Shown one piece after another: positions 60,661 through 64,000 of a DNA stretch of 64,000 nucleotides. Made by a program: the position numbers and the translations under genes. The notes below the pieces were generated by a model. That model ran no database searches. It had not been told where the DNA came from and worked only from the letters and a program-made list of their open reading frames with translations. Source of the DNA: Kappaphycus alvarezii (lineage: Eukaryota; Rhodophyta; Florideophyceae; Gigartinales; Solieriaceae); contig NADL03000471.1 of assembly GCA_002205965.3 (NCBI GenBank), forward strand, positions 496,001 through 560,000, in the 5' to 3' direction. The stretch's first letter is position 1, and every line of letters starts with the position of its first letter.

Positions 60661-60908
60661 GCTAAAACTGCACTAACGTGCAGGTCACAGAAAACAAGGG
60701 ACTGTCGTTTGGAGTTTAACTCTAGTCTGAGGACCCGGCTTGGTTTTACCTGGAGATATATTTTCCCCATCCTGGCAATGGGAAATAGCTTTCGTAGCCA
60801 AGGTTCCAAAGGCGAGGATTAGAAATTAAACGTCACTCATTGTTAATGGCCAGATTTCAGTACCGGGAACTATGCAATAGGGATTTCTGTGGCGGTTAAG
60901 CACTTCTT

Positions 60909-61250
60909 TTACTCATCATCATTATTTTTGTCATCCAAAGCATTATCGACTATCTTCAAAAGATAGTCACTAAACTCTTCCATTGACTTACCATGATTAT
61001 AAGCATCAAAATCTTCATCATATTTCTTTGAAATTGTGACAACATTATTGATGTTGTCACAAGTTATTATGCTACGAAGTGGACTACAAATTCTACCCGC
61101 CAAGCTGAATATGCGTTCATTTTCAATTTGAGTCGCCGGAATACCCAAAAAGAATTGGCAAAGCTTTGCAACTGTCGGAAACAAAGATTGCTTCTTCAAT
61201 AACCAGCTGTACTTGTCAGTTCCTTTCGTGAAGGGCTCTGGTCGAAACAA
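60909..61250 (-). CDS. hAT transposase C-terminal dimerisation region
   Basis: FPTVAKLCQFFLGIPATQIE and NERIFSLAGRICSPLRSIIT are the classic hAT C-terminal (Dimer_Tnp_hAT) motif. It is in the same frame as 61257-62450 and divided from it only by the TAA at 61257-61259. The acidic tail (DEDFDAYNHG... DKNNDDE) ends at 60909. Confidence 0.8.
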   Translation of the reverse strand: MFRPEPFTKGTDKYSWLLKKQSLFPTVAKLCQFFLGIPATQIENERIFSLAGRICSPLRSIITCDNINNVVTISKKYDEDFDAYNHGKSMEEFSDYLLKIVDNALDDKNNDDE

Positions 61251-61256
61251 GCGAAG

Positions 61257-62450
61257 TTAGGAAACCATAGACTTAACAATAGCATCCGTATCATCTGAGT
61301 CTGTGTTACTCAAAAAGCAGTCTTCTATTTCTTCCCCTGTCTTGGCTTTTGAATTAGTGTCTCCTGCCTCGTCCACATCCAGAACCGAGCCAGATTCTTT
61401 TTGTTCCCTCAGGCTTACCATAAGAGGTACTATATTTTTTTCATCATAGTTTTTTGCTAATGATCGCGCATTGCCTGGATCACTTTGGTGTAGACGCATA
61501 AGAGTAGACTTCAGATACTTAAACTCAGGATCGAAAACCACAGCAAGATAATGATGCACATAGGCGCCATTCAATGGAGTTATTTCGAAGAACGGATCCA
61601 ACACATTGCTAAGTGATTCAACCACTGAAGAGGACATTTTGGCCTTAAGCATACTTAACTGTGCGTCAAAATCATCTGAAGCCACAGGAACTATAGTCTT
61701 GCAGTTGTTCTTAAACTTCAAATACACACTTGCAATATGTGAAACAGCCTCACTGACGGTCCACGTCTTCTTCTGGCTCTGAAGGCAGGAAAACACAAGT
61801 TGTTCAAGTGTTTCGACAACACATTGAACAATGTCCCATGTTTCAGGACTTGGTACTCGGTTGCGCAGATTAAGATCAGCTTGGGTTCCAAAACATTTGC
61901 GAACAACTTCTTTGTACGAGAGCATCATTCGAAACATCACCAGAACACTGACAAACCTACTCTTGACTGGGGTCGGCATGAGTCTGGGATTGACATCCAA
62001 ATATTTGCAACCTTCAATCCATGCCTTGCGCCCTTTCGAAGATTTCTTTGTCCAAGTTATGCACTTCTGCAAAGCGGATTGCACTTTGCGAAAATCAACG
62101 AGCGGTAGGCCGTCTGTCACATTGTTAGATAAATCTGCATTGCATGTCCCAGAAATGATATGGGCAAAGCAAACTCCACTGAAACAACTTCCAAATTCCG
62201 CTGCACTGAAAGAGGTAGATGACCTTATAATGTTCGTGCATGTCCTCAAATTCGCACCCCCATCCTTGACACACGCGAAAACTTTGTCCCTAATTCCAAA
62301 CTTTTCCAACTGCTCAACCAGAAGATCGTGTATAGATTCACCTCTTGTACTGTTACATTGAATAAGTGCTAGGTGAACTCTTGTCTGCTTGAAGTTTCCA
62401 TCGACTCCATGTGCGATCAAGTCAAATATGTCTTCGCATCCTCGACTCAT
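61257..62450 (-). CDS. hAT transposase core
   Basis: 397 residues beginning at MSRGCEDIFDLIAHGVDGNF. Just upstream in the same frame is ISFDLW, the hAT motif holding the first catalytic Asp. FACVKDGGANLRTCTNII carries the next Asp, and FGSCFSGVCFAHIISGTCN the Cys/His segment. LDPFFEITPLNG lies in the C-terminal half. The enzyme cuts and pastes DNA through hairpin intermediates. The frame is open throughout, so the copy is fairly young. Confidence 0.85.
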   Translation of the reverse strand: MSRGCEDIFDLIAHGVDGNFKQTRVHLALIQCNSTRGESIHDLLVEQLEKFGIRDKVFACVKDGGANLRTCTNIIRSSTSFSAAEFGSCFSGVCFAHIISGTCNADLSNNVTDGLPLVDFRKVQSALQKCITWTKKSSKGRKAWIEGCKYLDVNPRLMPTPVKSRFVSVLVMFRMMLSYKEVVRKCFGTQADLNLRNRVPSPETWDIVQCVVETLEQLVFSCLQSQKKTWTVSEAVSHIASVYLKFKNNCKTIVPVASDDFDAQLSMLKAKMSSSVVESLSNVLDPFFEITPLNGAYVHHYLAVVFDPEFKYLKSTLMRLHQSDPGNARSLAKNYDEKNIVPLMVSLREQKESGSVLDVDEAGDTNSKAKTGEEIEDCFLSNTDSDDTDAIVKSMVS

Positions 62451-63010
62451 CCATAGATCAAATGAGATCGAAAGGAGTCCAATTTTGATAACTGTGGCAT
62501 CACGAGATCCAATTCCACTTTCTTCGAGAACGCCGAAATTTGCTTATCAGCTAATGTTTTCCTGTCTGGGATCGATACACGTGGGTTCAAGAAGTGAACA
62601 TATCTCCGGAGGTCCGGATGATCAACCCACGAAAAGGGAAGTCCTGCTGCTATTAACAAAGTCAATCGTTTGTTTGCTTCCATTGCAGTATCTGAGGTTT
62701 GATTGTATATCTGATGGGTATCAAGATACGTCTGAAGTTTCTTCTGCTTCTTCTTAGGGGGCTCGGTAGATGTTTGGGATTCTTCGAACTGCTTAAAAAG
62801 GTCCTTGTGATTTTCCCTCAAGTGCCTTCGTAGTGCTTTAGTACCCATGTTGCTCTGAAACTTCAGAAGTCCTTTACGCTCCCGCTTATTTGCTACAGAC
62901 GCTGCAGATACGTCTAGTTTGCAAACAATACAAGCATACGTGTTATTGTCATGCTTTGTATAAAACCCCCAGAGAATTGCCTTTTTTCCAGACTTCTTGT
63001 TTGTCGACAA
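62447..63010 (-). CDS. hAT transposase N-terminus with BED zinc finger
   Basis: 187 residues from MSTNKKSGKKAILWGFYTKH. YACIVCK and TKALRRHLRENH form a BED-type CCHH finger for DNA binding. The frame runs 4 bp past the start of the core frame. The join is out of register by one base somewhere in about 62455-62500, where the core frame reads LLSISFDLW. A single frameshift and the one stop at 61257 are the only breaks. Confidence 0.8.
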   Translation of the reverse strand: MSTNKKSGKKAILWGFYTKHDNNTYACIVCKLDVSAASVANKRERKGLLKFQSNMGTKALRRHLRENHKDLFKQFEESQTSTEPPKKKQKKLQTYLDTHQIYNQTSDTAMEANKRLTLLIAAGLPFSWVDHPDLRRYVHFLNPRVSIPDRKTLADKQISAFSKKVELDLVMPQLSKLDSFRSHLIYG

Positions 63011-63408
63011 CGTCTTTTGAGCGATTCTGAGAATTCCATTTGCAGAAAGTGAGCTCGGGACCTTGTTTACTTCGTCACCATTGAGCCGTCCTTCCGGTTA
63101 AGGGGGATTCATTTTGTGAATGGAAGGGGCAATTAAGTCGAAAGTATGGCAGCACTGTCGAAGATACGTCTGTATGTACCGACCATTTTTCCAAAAACGA
63201 CCATTTTGGCCGGTACATGTAACGATACGTTACAATATTTTTCGAGCTCCCGGGCAGGGCATCGGTAAATTACAATGTTTTCGAAAATAAAATGTACATG
63301 GGTACATATTACGTACCGTTTTTGAGATTTTTAGCAAACTTTCGGACAGGTACATGTCTAATATACCTGTACATGTACCTGTCCATGTACCTTTCAGTGA
63401 CACGTTTC

Positions 63409-63419
63409 CCCCAACCCTG
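63409..63419 (-). repeat. hAT terminal inverted repeat, right
   Basis: CCCCAACCCTG, exact inverse of 60150-60160. Dense GTACATGTACC motifs lie just inside it. Confidence 0.85.
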
Positions 63420-63430
63420 GTGCATACTAT

Positions 63431-63560
63431 AAAAACGGTTGCGGCAAATCACAGACCACAACTTATCGGACATGGCAAATGCAATGATTTATGCCTTAAA
63501 TTGCCAAGTAGCCTAAATTGCCAAGTAGCAGTACCACTGTATTGTGTACCCGATGATACA
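63431..63560 (+). repeat. Repeat P, right copy (empty site)
   Basis: Diverged match to 43436-43555, continuing as GATGATACAGTGG where the other copy is interrupted by Copia 3. Contains a 16 bp tandem pair CTAAATTGCCAAGTAG. Confidence 0.55.
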
Positions 63561-63579
63561 GTGGCTATCGTCTACTAGG

Positions 63580-64000
63580 TCTCTTGTAGAAAGACTGGGA
63601 TTTACATCAAAGACCGGACAATTACGCAATACTAAAGTGTTTGCAGAGGATTAACTGACACATACTATTGTATGCAGTAGTTTTGCAATACTGTATTGCT
63701 TTCATAAAAAGTCGATTATTTCTTAGTTGAATTGGTCAGCATAGAAGAAATTAGATTACAGAACAATAATTGAGACGTTACGAATAACTGCAATCGAACT
63801 GTAATTATGGCATCACTGGAATCACGATCTCTTTGTGCAATCTTCCTAGAGTGACCGATCTCGCACTCCCCCAACGCTCCCGTAGTCCATCTCGAAACAC
63901 TGCGTAAAGAACCTCATTTGACCCCGGCGTTCAGCTGCGTCCGCAGCACCCCCGCCTCCAAGAACGTTGACAAGCTCCTCTACCTCGTCACCACTGCTGA
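63580..64000. other. Unassigned right edge
   Basis: AT-rich until about 63840, then GC-rich with a proline-rich reading in one frame, possibly the start of another element cut by the window. No motif recognised. Confidence 0.25.

Larger units (their letters stand above)
60150..63419 (-). mobile_element. hAT-type DNA transposon with terminal inverted repeats
   Basis: Ends CAGGGTTGGGG (60150-60160) and CCCCAACCCTG (63409-63419) are exact 11 bp inverted repeats. Subterminal TACATG/GGTACATGTACC-type motifs are dense at both ends, as expected for hAT transposase binding. The minus strand encodes a BED-finger hAT transposase. The flanks AGTGTTAC and GTGCATAC are not a convincing 8 bp duplication. 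Confidence 0.85.

Noticed and set aside
61831..62361. A 176-residue plus-strand ORF
   Set aside because: Shadow of the hAT transposase core on the opposite strand.
60142..63427. An 8 bp target-site duplication flanking the hAT element
   Set aside because: AGTGTTAC and GTGCATAC match only with an indel; not convincing.
1..64000. CRISPR array, rRNA, bacterial operons or prophage
   Set aside because: No spaced direct-repeat array, no rRNA-like stretch, and no ribosome-binding-site-ordered gene clusters. All coherent proteins are eukaryotic transposon families or RING proteins.

Overview
This window looks like an intergenic transposon graveyard from a eukaryotic nuclear genome. I see no bacterial operon, no rRNA and no confident tRNA. 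It contains a dense, nested mix of element classes: non-LTR retrotransposons with a restriction-enzyme-like endonuclease, a DIRS-like tyrosine-recombinase retroelement, Copia-type and probably Gypsy-type LTR elements, and hAT, pogo/Tigger, Harbinger-like and Mutator-like DNA transposons. This mix, with compact intron-poor reading frames, suggests an alga. My best guess is a florideophyte red alga of the Chondrus type, but that is an inference from general knowledge and no sequence here proves it.

Layout, left to right. 1-3.4 kb: minus-strand non-LTR element A (N-terminal domain, RT, endonuclease), running off the left edge. 3.4-7.6 kb: DIRS-like element bounded by two ~200 bp direct repeats. 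7.6-9.4 kb: mostly nothing recognisable. 9.4-13.7 kb: minus-strand non-LTR element B, split by a ~500 bp insertion holding nested inverted repeats. 13.7-14.1 kb: a short non-LTR tail (I). 14.1-20.25 kb: a unit of two RING/coiled-coil genes and a short conserved ORF, interrupted by non-LTR element C. 20.9-21.3 kb: non-LTR tail K. 22-27 kb: AT-rich, heavily decayed Copia 1. 27-29.5 kb: unassigned ORFs and spacer. 29.5-30.8 kb: Harbinger-like transposase. 30.8-32.6 kb: non-LTR D. 32.6-33.6 kb: Gypsy-like integrase remnant. 35.4-36.6 kb: Mutator-like transposase. 36.7-38.7 kb: non-LTR E. 38.7-43.2 kb: two more copies of the RING unit, arranged head-on as an inverted repeat and interrupted by non-LTR F. 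43.6-50.2 kb: Copia 3, complete with both LTRs. 50.3-51.5 kb: non-LTR G. 51.6-53.4 kb: pogo/Tigger transposase. 54.1-59.0 kb: Copia 2. 60.15-63.42 kb: hAT element with terminal inverted repeats and a nearly whole transposase. 63.4-64 kb: a repeat copy and unassigned sequence.

Nearly every reading frame is broken. The nonsense changes I can infer by family comparison are mostly TGG to TGA/TAG or CAA/CAG to TAA/TAG, that is, G:C to A:T transitions. Nothing here looks like a working host pathway. The part least explained by known transposon classes is the RING-RING-short-ORF unit: it occurs three times, twice as a fold-back inverted pair, and every copy is broken by different small indels.
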